A DNA stretch of 34,742 nucleotides, taken from the IMG/VR virus record IMGVR_UViG_3300036846_000678, positions 1 to 34,742 of that record. One strand, written 5' to 3'. The notes below the pieces were generated by a model that was given only the letters and a program-made list of their open reading frames with translations, had not been told where the DNA came from and ran no database searches. The translations under genes and the position numbers were made by a program. Position 1 is the first letter of the stretch. Each line of letters starts with the position of its first letter. Of this stretch, positions 6,444 through 12,776 are shown in pieces. The DNA comes from a virus.

Positions 6444-6475
6444 CAAATATAAAAAACCCCTTTGTAAAGCACAAA
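6444..6475 (-). promoter_or_regulatory. Bacteroidota-type promoter for the minus-strand pair
   Basis: On the minus strand TTTG (6475-6472), a 20-base spacer and TATATTTG (6451-6444) match the -33/-7 consensus TTTG-N19-21-TAnnTTTG of Bacteroidota sigma factors. The ATG at 6439 lies just where transcription should start. The -33 element lies in one arm of the hairpin at 6457-6479. Confidence 0.6.
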
Positions 6476-6479
6476 GGGG
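6457..6479 (-). terminator. Stem-loop with minus-strand U-tract
   Basis: CCCCTTTG (6457-6464) pairs with CAAAGGGG (6472-6479) around a 7-base loop. On the minus strand it is followed by TTTTTT (6456-6451), a canonical intrinsic terminator. It would stop minus-strand transcripts arriving from the right just before the promoter of the gene starting at 6439. On the plus strand no U-tract follows. Confidence 0.55.
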
Positions 6480-6546
6480 AACAAAAAAAAGATAAGGAAT
6501 AACACGCACGAAAGAGTTTGCAAAATTATTTATTACCTTCGATATG

Positions 6547-6610
6547 CGAAATTTTATTTCGTGAACCCATTCAAGCTTTAATTGCCTGGCATTTTTAATA
6601 AATTAAAGCT
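6547..6610 (+). promoter_or_regulatory. Two inverted repeats in the portal gene leader
   Basis: CGAAA-N5-TTTCG (6547-6561) has the same architecture, and shares the 13-mer GAAATTTTATTTC, with the site at 4131-4143. Further down AGCTTTAATT (6574-6583) and AATTAAAGCT (6601-6610) form a perfect 10-bp inverted repeat with a 17-base loop, ending 6 bases before the GTG at 6617. The first is probably a protein-binding site, the second an RNA hairpin or operator near the translation start. No convincing -7 box was found here. Confidence 0.45.
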
Positions 6611-6616
6611 GTATAT

Positions 6617-8035
6617 GTGTTTAACCTAATAAGCAGGAAGCAGGTCACTAAAGCCATTGCGCCTCTCATTAATGCCGTTCAGCAATTACAATCACGGGCC
6701 ACATTATCAAACTATAACTATGGCCTCACCGTTTACGGTTATGGTAATACCGGCGAACAGATAAGGGCATACACGGCTATAGATGACCTTTATGCTGTTG
6801 TAAACCGGGTAATGAAAACGGCTGCTTTAATTCCGCTTTATGAATATACTGTTACTAATGCCAAAGCTTTTGGACAGTATAAAATTGAACTGAAACAGTA
6901 TGTAAAGAACCCTACTAATAAAAGGCTGTATGACCTTATAAAACTTCAGAAGAAAGCTTTAGAGCTGGCCGGTGAAGGCAGCGAATTACAAACGTTTTTA
7001 GATAACCCTAATAAATTCCAGAGCAAAGGGCAGTTTTATGAATTGACGTATTTATTCAAACTCTTAACCGGGAATTATTATATCTATAAAGAGATGCTTG
7101 ATGCTGGCGCCAATGAGGGCAAGGTTTATGAGATGTATAATTTACCGCCGAACTGGACTTACCCGATTGCCACGGAAACTTTTCCACGCAGGACCGCGGG
7201 CTACCAGTTTAACCTTTACAGCGTAAATCAGATATTTACGAAGGATCAGATCATTCATGGTAAGTATGCGAACCCTTTGTTTGATTTTGTGGGTAATGAG
7301 CTGGTGGGATTGAGCCCGCTACAGGCTGGGGCAAAAACGCTGACAACGATAAGCAATGAAACGGATTACAGTAACCAGGCTTTAATAAATGCCGGTGCCG
7401 GTGGCGTGATAGTAAATGAAGATCCTACAGATTTTGCCCCGGAGGCATTAGGGCAGATGCGGGATGACGTATTAAGAGACTTGGGAAGTGCCTGGCAGAA
7501 TGGAAGCAATGTGAATGTTAATAAACTCGGTTTCCTTGCCGGCAAATGGAACTACTTAAAGATATTTATTGATCCTGCCAATATGCAATTGCTGGATCAA
7601 AAGAAGCTTTCTTTTAAAAGGCTCTGTAATATCTACGGCGTAAGTGATAAGCTGTTTAATAACGATGAGGGCAGCAAATATGATAACTATGATATTGCGT
7701 TACGTGAATTATATACAAATGCCACGCTGCCGCTTGTCAGTGGCTTATGCGATGATTTTAATATGGGCCTTGTGCAGAATTTTGGCGCTGGTAGTGTTGT
7801 GGGTTATGATGTGAGTGACATACCGGAACTACAGGAAAATATGGCTGATGTGGTGAATAAGTTTGCCACGGCGCCGGCATTCCGCGTGAATGATCTGTAT
7901 GAAGCGATGGGTTACGGCAGGCTTGACGATCCTAACGGGGAAAAGGTGTTAGTTAAATCGGGTTATCAGTTATTAGATGATCTGGCATTGCCGGAGGTGC
8001 CGTTGGCGGGGCTGGATTATACGGGGAGCACTTAA
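6617..8035 (+). CDS. Portal protein (HK97-type)
   Basis: A 472-residue portal subunit, forming the dodecameric ring through which DNA enters the head. The N-terminal AYTAIDDLYAVVNRVMKTAALIPLYEY and later FQSKGQFYELTYLFKLLTGNYYIYKE, LPPNWTYPI, IIHGKYANPL and GLSPLQAGAKTL match the order of motifs in phage portal proteins (Phage_portal family). The C-terminal part is the crown/clip variable region. Start: GTG 6617 gives MFNLISRK; the ATG two bases earlier is out of frame. It follows terminase after the minus-strand island, as expected for the head module. Confidence 0.9.
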   Translation: MFNLISRKQVTKAIAPLINAVQQLQSRATLSNYNYGLTVYGYGNTGEQIRAYTAIDDLYAVVNRVMKTAALIPLYEYTVTNAKAFGQYKIELKQYVKNPTNKRLYDLIKLQKKALELAGEGSELQTFLDNPNKFQSKGQFYELTYLFKLLTGNYYIYKEMLDAGANEGKVYEMYNLPPNWTYPIATETFPRRTAGYQFNLYSVNQIFTKDQIIHGKYANPLFDFVGNELVGLSPLQAGAKTLTTISNETDYSNQALINAGAGGVIVNEDPTDFAPEALGQMRDDVLRDLGSAWQNGSNVNVNKLGFLAGKWNYLKIFIDPANMQLLDQKKLSFKRLCNIYGVSDKLFNNDEGSKYDNYDIALRELYTNATLPLVSGLCDDFNMGLVQNFGAGSVVGYDVSDIPELQENMADVVNKFATAPAFRVNDLYEAMGYGRLDDPNGEKVLVKSGYQLLDDLALPEVPLAGLDYTGST

Positions 8036-8045
8036 AAAATAGTCA

Positions 8046-8264
8046 ATGAGTCAGGGAGTCATTAAGTCAATGAGTGTGGCGGAGATCATAAATATAATGC
8101 TGCCTTTGAAGCGAGAGGATTACCGGTGTGGGTTTAAGATGGCACGCAAGCTGAAGGCGCGGGCGGAAATGATTTTGTTGATAAATGATTATAGGGAGGG
8201 CAAAAATGTTGTGCTGCCTGATGAAGTGAAGGAATTAATGAGTAAAACTATAAATTATGTATAA
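8046..8264 (+). CDS. Small hypothetical head-module protein
   Basis: A 72-residue basic protein, with core EIINIMLPLKREDYRCGFKMARKLKARAEMILLINDYREGKN. ATG 8046 or 8070 could start it; the bases between repeat AGTCAATGAGT. Its 3' end overlaps the next start (8257). Located between portal and minor head protein; function unknown, perhaps an assembly factor. Confidence 0.65.
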   Translation: MSQGVIKSMSVAEIINIMLPLKREDYRCGFKMARKLKARAEMILLINDYREGKNVVLPDEVKELMSKTINYV

Positions 8265-8580
8265 CAACAACAATTTGTATCCCTCCGAACAACCGGCGCT
8301 CACCCCCGTGAACGATAAACGCGAAAGACCGCGGCCATTATTTCATGACATCGTAGAATCTACGCAAAGCTCATTATCCTTAACCGCAGAATTAGTGGCG
8401 AAGATTGATAGCAAAACAAGGGAACTCTATGATGAAAAGCGGGAAGAGGACGCAAACACACAAGCACCGGATCCACCCTTTTTAGGTATAGCCTTTGGTA
8501 TGGCCGTGAATCATATAACGATTGATAAAATAAACAAGATGCTGCGGACTATTGCAGAGAGACTTGATAGGATCATTTAA
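8257..8580 (+). CDS. Hypothetical head-module protein
   Basis: A 107-residue protein: a disordered N-terminus rich in Asn/Pro (MYNNNNLYPSEQPALTPVND), a helix SSLSLTAELVAKIDSKTRELYDEKREED, and a C-terminal helix (TIDKINKMLRTIAERLDRII). It overlaps the previous gene by 8 bases and is followed after 12 bases by the minor head gene. Its size and position suggest a small assembly protein; not assignable by motif. Confidence 0.65.
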   Translation: MYNNNNLYPSEQPALTPVNDKRERPRPLFHDIVESTQSSLSLTAELVAKIDSKTRELYDEKREEDANTQAPDPPFLGIAFGMAVNHITIDKINKMLRTIAERLDRII

Positions 8581-8592
8581 TTTTTATTTGGA

Positions 8593-9420
8593 ATGAATGC
8601 TGACAAACTATGGCATCAATATAACAACTTTAGAAAACGTAAGGTTGCGCAGCACGCGCCGCCTGTTTATAAGGCATTGCAGGCGCAGGTAACTCATTAT
8701 ACGACCACGCGTGATCTTGTTCATTTACCTACACAGCCCCTGCATAATGCGTTACAGCATTTATATAAAGAAACGGGCAGACAATGGGCTTTTAAAACCT
8801 ATTATTCTATTCTTAAAGATGCAGGTTTAAAACATTCAAACCCGCAACTAAGAATTAAAGCTAACGGCGCAATAGGATTGAATGAAGAATTTATTCAGGC
8901 AATAACTGATTTTTTTAATGTTGATCTGTTTAATACCGTTACCAATATCACCGAAACAACAAGGCAATTTCTAAAAGATCAGACTGCAGCCGGTATTGAC
9001 CAGGGCTTAAGCTTAGATGATATTATAAATAACCTTACAACTTCCGACATAACGAAAATGCGGGCTTCGTTAATTGCCCGCACCGAAACGATGAAGGCGG
9101 CAAATGCTGCTGAACAGGTGGGGAGCGATAGAACGGGGCTACAGACAGAGAAGGAATGGATTGCCGTGAGGGATAACCGAACAAGGTTTGATCATGCGGA
9201 GGTTGACGGTAAATTGGCGCCTGACGGCAAAGGGTTTAATGTGGGCGGTTATTTGATGGAAAGGCCGGGAGACACTATAGATGATAACGGGCGTGCTGTA
9301 CCTGCACGCGAAATATGCAACTGCCGCTGTTGTATTGGAAGGCATGTGATGGAGGATGCGGACGGGTTGCCGGTGAGGAAAACGGATAGATTGGATGCAA
9401 GCGGCCGGATAATAATGTGA
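8593..9420 (+). CDS. Minor head / head morphogenesis protein (Mu F, SPP1 gp7-like)
   Basis: A 275-residue protein with the C-terminal signature of the Phage_Mu_F family: LIARTETMKAANAAEQ (about 160-175), KEWIAVRDNRTRFDHAEVDG (about 188-207), GGYLMERPGD (about 217-226) and PAREICNCRC (about 236-245). These proteins sit inside the procapsid near the portal and assist head assembly or DNA exit. The N-terminal half is helical and variable. ATG 8593. A minus-strand gene ends 6 bases after its stop. Confidence 0.87.
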   Translation: MNADKLWHQYNNFRKRKVAQHAPPVYKALQAQVTHYTTTRDLVHLPTQPLHNALQHLYKETGRQWAFKTYYSILKDAGLKHSNPQLRIKANGAIGLNEEFIQAITDFFNVDLFNTVTNITETTRQFLKDQTAAGIDQGLSLDDIINNLTTSDITKMRASLIARTETMKAANAAEQVGSDRTGLQTEKEWIAVRDNRTRFDHAEVDGKLAPDGKGFNVGGYLMERPGDTIDDNGRAVPAREICNCRCCIGRHVMEDADGLPVRKTDRLDASGRIIM

Positions 9421-9426
9421 TAAGTG

Positions 9427-9816
9427 TTATTTCATTCCATTAATACCTACCATAATTGATTCAGGCTTTGGCAGCTCTATACCGACAGGCTTCCAAAGGT
9501 GCAAACAAAATTCATGCTGCGAAACATATTCACTCGTTGCGGGGTGAAATTGAATAACCCATTCATCTTTATTCCAAAAAAGGTCTTTTACAAAACACAT
9601 TTCCGCCCATGTGGGGCAGCGCGTTGCTTCTTTGCGCTTTTCACTTACAGTAACGCTTACGTGCTCCCATCCCATGCCGTCGCTTATTTGGCAGGCTATT
9701 TCATAATTATTAATTCGCCAATGCGGAATAACAAAAAAGCCGTTGTTGCCATAACTGCTATCAGAGCCAAGTAAAGGATGCTTTTTAAGCCTGTATTGTT
9801 CTGGCGCCGGTTTCAT
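9427..9816 (-). CDS. DUF7694-like phage protein
   Basis: 129 residues from ATG 9816 (MKPAPEQYRLKKHPLL). The central motif WEHVSVTVSEKRKEATRCPTWAEMCFVKDLFW and then QFHPATSEYVSQH, FCLHLWKP and PKPESIMVG are highly typical of a small family widespread in phages (annotated DUF7694 in recent Pfam, from memory). Its role is unknown; conserved Trp, Cys and His suggest a compact functional fold. An upstream in-frame start at 9864 would place the N-terminus across the hairpin at 9856-9876, so 9816 is preferred. The gene opposes the late operon and is convergent with the minor head gene. Confidence 0.78.
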   Translation of the reverse strand: MKPAPEQYRLKKHPLLGSDSSYGNNGFFVIPHWRINNYEIACQISDGMGWEHVSVTVSEKRKEATRCPTWAEMCFVKDLFWNKDEWVIQFHPATSEYVSQHEFCLHLWKPVGIELPKPESIMVGINGMK

Positions 9817-9855
9817 ATTTTTTATTAATGAGCAATAAAAAATGCCTTTCAAAGC

Positions 9856-9876
9856 GGGCGGCAACTTAGGCCGCCC
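9856..9876. other. GC-rich hairpin upstream of the DUF7694-like gene
   Basis: GGGCGGC (9856-9862) and GCCGCCC (9870-9876) form a 7-bp stem with a 7-base loop. On the minus strand it would lie in the leader of the gene starting at 9816. No U-tract follows directly on either strand, so a regulatory leader structure is as likely as termination. Confidence 0.5.
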
Positions 9877-9939
9877 TGATTCCGCAACTAAAAAAGATGT
9901 AAAATCTTTCTTATTAACTTAAAGGAAATCTTTAATTTC

Positions 9940-10020
9940 GCAGTAAGGGTTCCATTGCGGAACTTTACTTTGAAAAGCATACTGCAAGGATACAATTTAT
10001 TTTGTATCCTTGTTTTTTTT
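9940..10020 (+). ncRNA. Candidate small RNA or structured leader ending in a terminator
   Basis: AGTAA (9942-9946) and GTTCC (9949-9953) pair with GGAAC (9959-9963) and TTACT (9965-9969); alternatively GCAGTA (9940-9945) pairs with TACTGC (9980-9985). The stretch ends at the strong plus-strand terminator 9985-10020. TAATTTCG (9933-9940) is a one-mismatch -7 box but no -33 element is evident. It may be just the 3' end of read-through from the head genes. Confidence 0.3.
9985..10020 (+). terminator. Intrinsic terminator, plus strand
   Basis: CAAGGATACAA (9985-9995) pairs perfectly with TTGTATCCTTG (10002-10012) around a 6-base loop and is followed by a run of T (10013-10022). This is the strongest terminator in the window. 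It divides the late region between the minor head gene and the protease, so the protease-capsid unit needs its own promoter (see 10314-10344) or antitermination. Confidence 0.88.
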
Positions 10021-10033
10021 TATATAAGCATAA

Positions 10034-10057
10034 TAAAAAAGCGGGTAATAAACCCGC
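10034..10057 (-). terminator. Intrinsic terminator, minus strand, after the RHH gene
   Basis: Read on the minus strand, GCGGGT (10057-10052), loop TTATT, ACCCGC (10046-10041), then TTTTTTATTA. It lies 34 bases after the stop of the ribbon-helix-helix gene at 10091 and closes that single-gene unit. It faces the plus-strand terminator at 9985-10020. Confidence 0.85.
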
Positions 10058-10090
10058 CTTCCTTGTGTATGCTAAGAAAAGAAAAATGAT

Positions 10091-10258
10091 TTACCCCCGT
10101 TCCCCTTTAGTTATTTCTTCGCGCTTCTTTTCCTGCTTTAAAATGGTGTTTACGAGGTTGCCTAATGACCTGTTTTCGTCCTGCATTTTTTGGTAAATCC
10201 ATGGCTTTATTTCTTCATTCAATCTTATGGATGTAGAGTTTTTATACTTCTTTTCCAT
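10091..10258 (-). CDS. Ribbon-helix-helix DNA-binding protein (Arc/CopG-type)
   Basis: A 55-residue protein from ATG 10258. KKYKNSTSIRLNEEIKPWI holds the N-terminal strand (NSTSIRL) and first helix; then DENRSLGNLVNTILKQEKKR gives the turn (RSLGN) and second helix. This is the whole ribbon-helix-helix fold, whose dimers bind palindromic operators with the strand. The gene is monocistronic: its own terminator is downstream, and the 103-base intergenic region upstream is shared with the protease-capsid operon. TTTG-N20-TTACTTTG on the minus strand within 10259-10310 is a plausible promoter. It likely represses that operon and/or itself through the inverted repeat at 10314-10328. Confidence 0.8.
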   Translation of the reverse strand: MEKKYKNSTSIRLNEEIKPWIYQKMQDENRSLGNLVNTILKQEKKREEITKGERG

Positions 10259-10313
10259 CGCCTAAATATAACGTTATTACAAAGTAATTCAAAGTCACAT
10301 TATTCACCAAATG

Positions 10314-10344
10314 TGAAAAAAAATTTCATATTCAGATAGTTTTG
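10314..10344 (+). promoter_or_regulatory. Inverted repeat plus -7 box before the protease-capsid operon
   Basis: TGAAA-N5-TTTCA (10314-10328) matches the architecture at 4130-4144. TAGTTTTG (10337-10344) is a full match to TAnnTTTG, 17 bases before the ATG at 10362. No clear -33 TTTG sits at the right distance, so the repeat may bind an activator or the RHH protein encoded divergently at 10091-10258. Confidence 0.5.
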
Positions 10345-10361
10345 ATAAACCAACTACTCAA

Positions 10362-11141
10362 ATGGAAAAATCTGCCGGTATTGTTTTAGAGTTTAAAGAC
10401 CTTGACACAACTAAAAGAACGGCTGTTATTAAACACGCTGTTTATACTTCCATTGACCGGGTGAAAGATATTTCCACCAAAGGCATGTTTACCAAAAGCT
10501 GGAATGAGAATAAGCCTGATTTTTTATTAAATCATATTGAAGGCAAAGCCGTTGGTATGGTTAAGAAAACCTTTGAAGATGATAACGGCGCTTATACAGA
10601 GGTGAAATTTGGAAACTGGACATTAGGCAATGATGTGTTGGAGATGGCTGATGAAGGCGCTTTAAAGGGTGCTTCATTTGGTTATGTAACAGAGAAAAAA
10701 GATTTTATAAATATAAAAGGGCAGAAAGTAAGAAAGTTGCTTGAGGTAAGGCACATTGAAACGTCTTTATTAACGGTGCCGCCTGCACATCCTGAAGCCG
10801 GAATAATTACACTTAATAAATCGTTAGAGCTTATTGATGAAAATGACATAACAGAACTACTTGCCTGGAATGATGAACAGGTGAAGGCAATGAAAACCTA
10901 TGTACAGAAGATAGAAACCTATTGCCACAAAGCAAAAGCAAGTGATGAAAGCATTATAACACTTCAAAATTCTTTACAGGAATATAAAAAGATAATTTCT
11001 GAATTTGATACCGCAGTCACTCAACTGATCCCTGAGCCGGTTGCCAGCGATGAAGAAGTTAAGACCATAACAAATTTTCTTAACTTATTAAATGTTGAGT
11101 CGTGGAAACTAAAACACTTGAAACCCAGCTTACCGAGTTAA
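10362..11141 (+). CDS. Prohead protease (HK97/U35-type serine protease)
   Basis: A 259-residue protein that matures the procapsid by cleaving scaffold/capsid delta domains. The N-terminal about 160 residues are the Peptidase_S78/U35 domain: DRVKDISTKGMFTKSW, the catalytic His in DFLLNHIEG (H58), the catalytic Ser in LKGASFGYV (S105), and the following VRHIETSLLTVPPAHPEA. The C-terminal 90 residues are helical and may act as an internal scaffold. ATG 10362. The gene overlaps the capsid gene by 40 bases. It is the first gene after the terminator pair, so this operon begins here. Confidence 0.9.
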   Translation: MEKSAGIVLEFKDLDTTKRTAVIKHAVYTSIDRVKDISTKGMFTKSWNENKPDFLLNHIEGKAVGMVKKTFEDDNGAYTEVKFGNWTLGNDVLEMADEGALKGASFGYVTEKKDFINIKGQKVRKLLEVRHIETSLLTVPPAHPEAGIITLNKSLELIDENDITELLAWNDEQVKAMKTYVQKIETYCHKAKASDESIITLQNSLQEYKKIISEFDTAVTQLIPEPVASDEEVKTITNFLNLLNVESWKLKHLKPSLPS

Positions 11142-12361
11142 AGGCGGGGCTGGAAACTTTCACCAAAGAAGAAATAAAAACCTCTCTTGCAAAAATAGAG
11201 GGTGAAATAAAGGCCGTTGCTGATAAGGCTGATAAAACGGAGCTTGAAAAACTAAACACTTCACTTACCGAAATTAAAACCGCATTCGATAAAAATCAGG
11301 TTTGGATTGATGAACAAATTGCCGATGGCAAACGTGGGCGGGTAAAAGGCAATGAAAAGAAATCATTTAACCAGATACTTGCCGAAACCATTGAACGCAA
11401 TGCCGATTCAATTCGCAATTTCAGGCGTAACAACCCGGAATTGAGATTTGATCTTTTACCGGAAGCACCAAAGAATAATGAAGGCAAAGCGGCAGAAGTA
11501 AAAGCCGTGGGTGATATGAGTATGGCCGTAAACTTTCCAGGCGGTTTAGGTTTATACCAGGATGTGCGCGGGCCCGTTATAATGATCCCATATGAACGTC
11601 AGTGGATAGCTGATCTTTTGCCGCAGGGCACAAGCCAGGGGACGCAGGTTATTTACCCGAAAGAAAACGGCATCGACGGCGGCGCAGCTGCCTGGACTGA
11701 TCAGACACAAAACAAGCCGCAGGTAGATTTCAACTTTACAAGCGCGGTTTCTCCTTTTGTGTGGATAGCTGGTTGGGCTGTAGTGCAAAGGGATATGATA
11801 GACGACATCACATGGATGACTTCTTATCTGCAAAACCGTTTACTCGTTTCCTTAAAAACGGCAGAAAATGATTTTGTATTAAACGGCGTGGGTGCTATTC
11901 CGGGATTTCAGGATGTGGCCGTAACGTATAACGGCGGCTATAAAGCTGCAGTAGATAAGATTATGGATGCAGGTTACGGTCAGATACCGGCGGGGACGTC
12001 AGAATTTTATTATCCTACCAATGCTATTATCAACACCCGTGATGTGGTAACGATAGGCTTGAATAAGGCAACGGGCAGCGGTGAATATGATTTGCCTGAT
12101 GGCTCTGTAGCCTTTACAAATGGCGGTTTAACCATTGGTGATCTTAAGGTTTCCGGAACTACATCTTGCGCTTATGGTACATTCTATGTGCTGGATAACC
12201 GGGCAACGATGTTTATTCGCAGGCTGCAGCCGGAACTAAGGATGTTCGAAGATGCAACACTGGCGAAGAAAAACCAGATCATGTTCAGGATTGAAGAAAG
12301 GTCAGCTTTGATAATATTTAATAATTCAGCTATTGTAAAGGGTGTGCTGACGAATAGTTAA
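11102..12361 (+). CDS. Major capsid protein (HK97 fold)
   Basis: A 419-residue protein. Residues 1-75 are a coiled-coil delta/scaffold domain (LETQLTELKAGLETFTKEE...), expected to be removed by the protease. The mature shell part starts after about 130 and shows the Phage_capsid pattern: GLGLYQDVRGPVIMI, RQWIADLLPQGTSQG, AWTDQTQNKPQVDFNF, then KTAENDFVLNG and a terminal RIEERSALIIFN. Start is GTG 11102 inside the protease gene, the only in-frame start that keeps the coiled coil. Two hairpins follow immediately, consistent with a highly expressed gene. Confidence 0.92.
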   Translation: METKTLETQLTELKAGLETFTKEEIKTSLAKIEGEIKAVADKADKTELEKLNTSLTEIKTAFDKNQVWIDEQIADGKRGRVKGNEKKSFNQILAETIERNADSIRNFRRNNPELRFDLLPEAPKNNEGKAAEVKAVGDMSMAVNFPGGLGLYQDVRGPVIMIPYERQWIADLLPQGTSQGTQVIYPKENGIDGGAAAWTDQTQNKPQVDFNFTSAVSPFVWIAGWAVVQRDMIDDITWMTSYLQNRLLVSLKTAENDFVLNGVGAIPGFQDVAVTYNGGYKAAVDKIMDAGYGQIPAGTSEFYYPTNAIINTRDVVTIGLNKATGSGEYDLPDGSVAFTNGGLTIGDLKVSGTTSCAYGTFYVLDNRATMFIRRLQPELRMFEDATLAKKNQIMFRIEERSALIIFNNSAIVKGVLTNS

Positions 12362-12367
12362 GAGCTG

Positions 12368-12444
12368 AAGCCCCACCCTAAAGGGAGTTATTTAAGGCTT
12401 TTTTGTTTTTGCCAAGTAAGGCCTCTTCACCATCGGGAGGCCTT
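12368..12444 (+). terminator. Two hairpins after the capsid gene
   Basis: AAGCC (12368-12372) pairs with GGCTT (12396-12400), followed by TTTTTTGTTTTT: an intrinsic terminator. Inside it CCCTAAAGGG forms a smaller hairpin. The second, AAGGCCTC (12418-12425) with GAGGCCTT (12437-12444), is a perfect 8-bp stem ending 8 bases before the next ATG. Probably partial termination that lowers expression of downstream genes relative to the capsid. Confidence 0.72.
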
Positions 12445-12452
12445 CTTTAAAT

Positions 12453-12680
12453 ATGAAGATAACTTTTATAAAACCGCATTTGGAATGGAACCCCGGCGAT
12501 GAGGCGGAGCTTGATGACGGTATTGGGCTTTATCTTATTCATGCGAGTGTGGCAACGCTTGAAACAGTGGATGAGGCGACAATTGAAAAGGTGCTGATTA
12601 AGAAGCTGAAGGCGGGGCGGCCAAAGAAAGCGGATGTGAAAGAAAAAGAAGTTGTAAAAAGAAAACAGTTTAAAGTTTAA
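12453..12680 (+). CDS. Small post-capsid phage protein (DUF7302-like)
   Basis: A 75-residue protein: MKITFIKPHLEWNPGDEAELDDGIGLYLIHASVA, then a basic tail (KAGRPKKADVKEKEVVKRK). Short proteins of this design (strand, G-D turn, then an acidic helix with LI..GVA) commonly follow major capsid genes; I connect them with the DUF7302 group from memory. Likely a minor virion or head-tail joining component. The basic C-terminal tail could contact DNA or the acidic shell surface. ATG 12453 directly after the hairpin. Confidence 0.65.
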   Translation: MKITFIKPHLEWNPGDEAELDDGIGLYLIHASVATLETVDEATIEKVLIKKLKAGRPKKADVKEKEVVKRKQFKV

Positions 12681-12704
12681 TGGATGAATAGAAATCACAC
12701 AAAA

Positions 12705-12776
12705 ATGATAATATTTTATTCACAAGTTTCCAGTAAAAATATTCATGCATTTTATAAATTATTAATTGACAATTGA
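12705..12776 (+). CDS. Possible 23-residue leader peptide of the glycosyltransferase gene
   Basis: MIIFYSQVSSKNIHAFYKLL and three more residues; its TGA (12774-12776) overlaps the TTG start of the next gene as TTGA. The overlap would allow translational coupling and helps explain use of a TTG start. It is too short for homology or codon statistics, so it may be chance. The near-palindrome TTATTAATTG-A-CAATTGATAA (12759-12779) covers the same junction. Confidence 0.3.
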   Translation: MIIFYSQVSSKNIHAFYKLLIDN

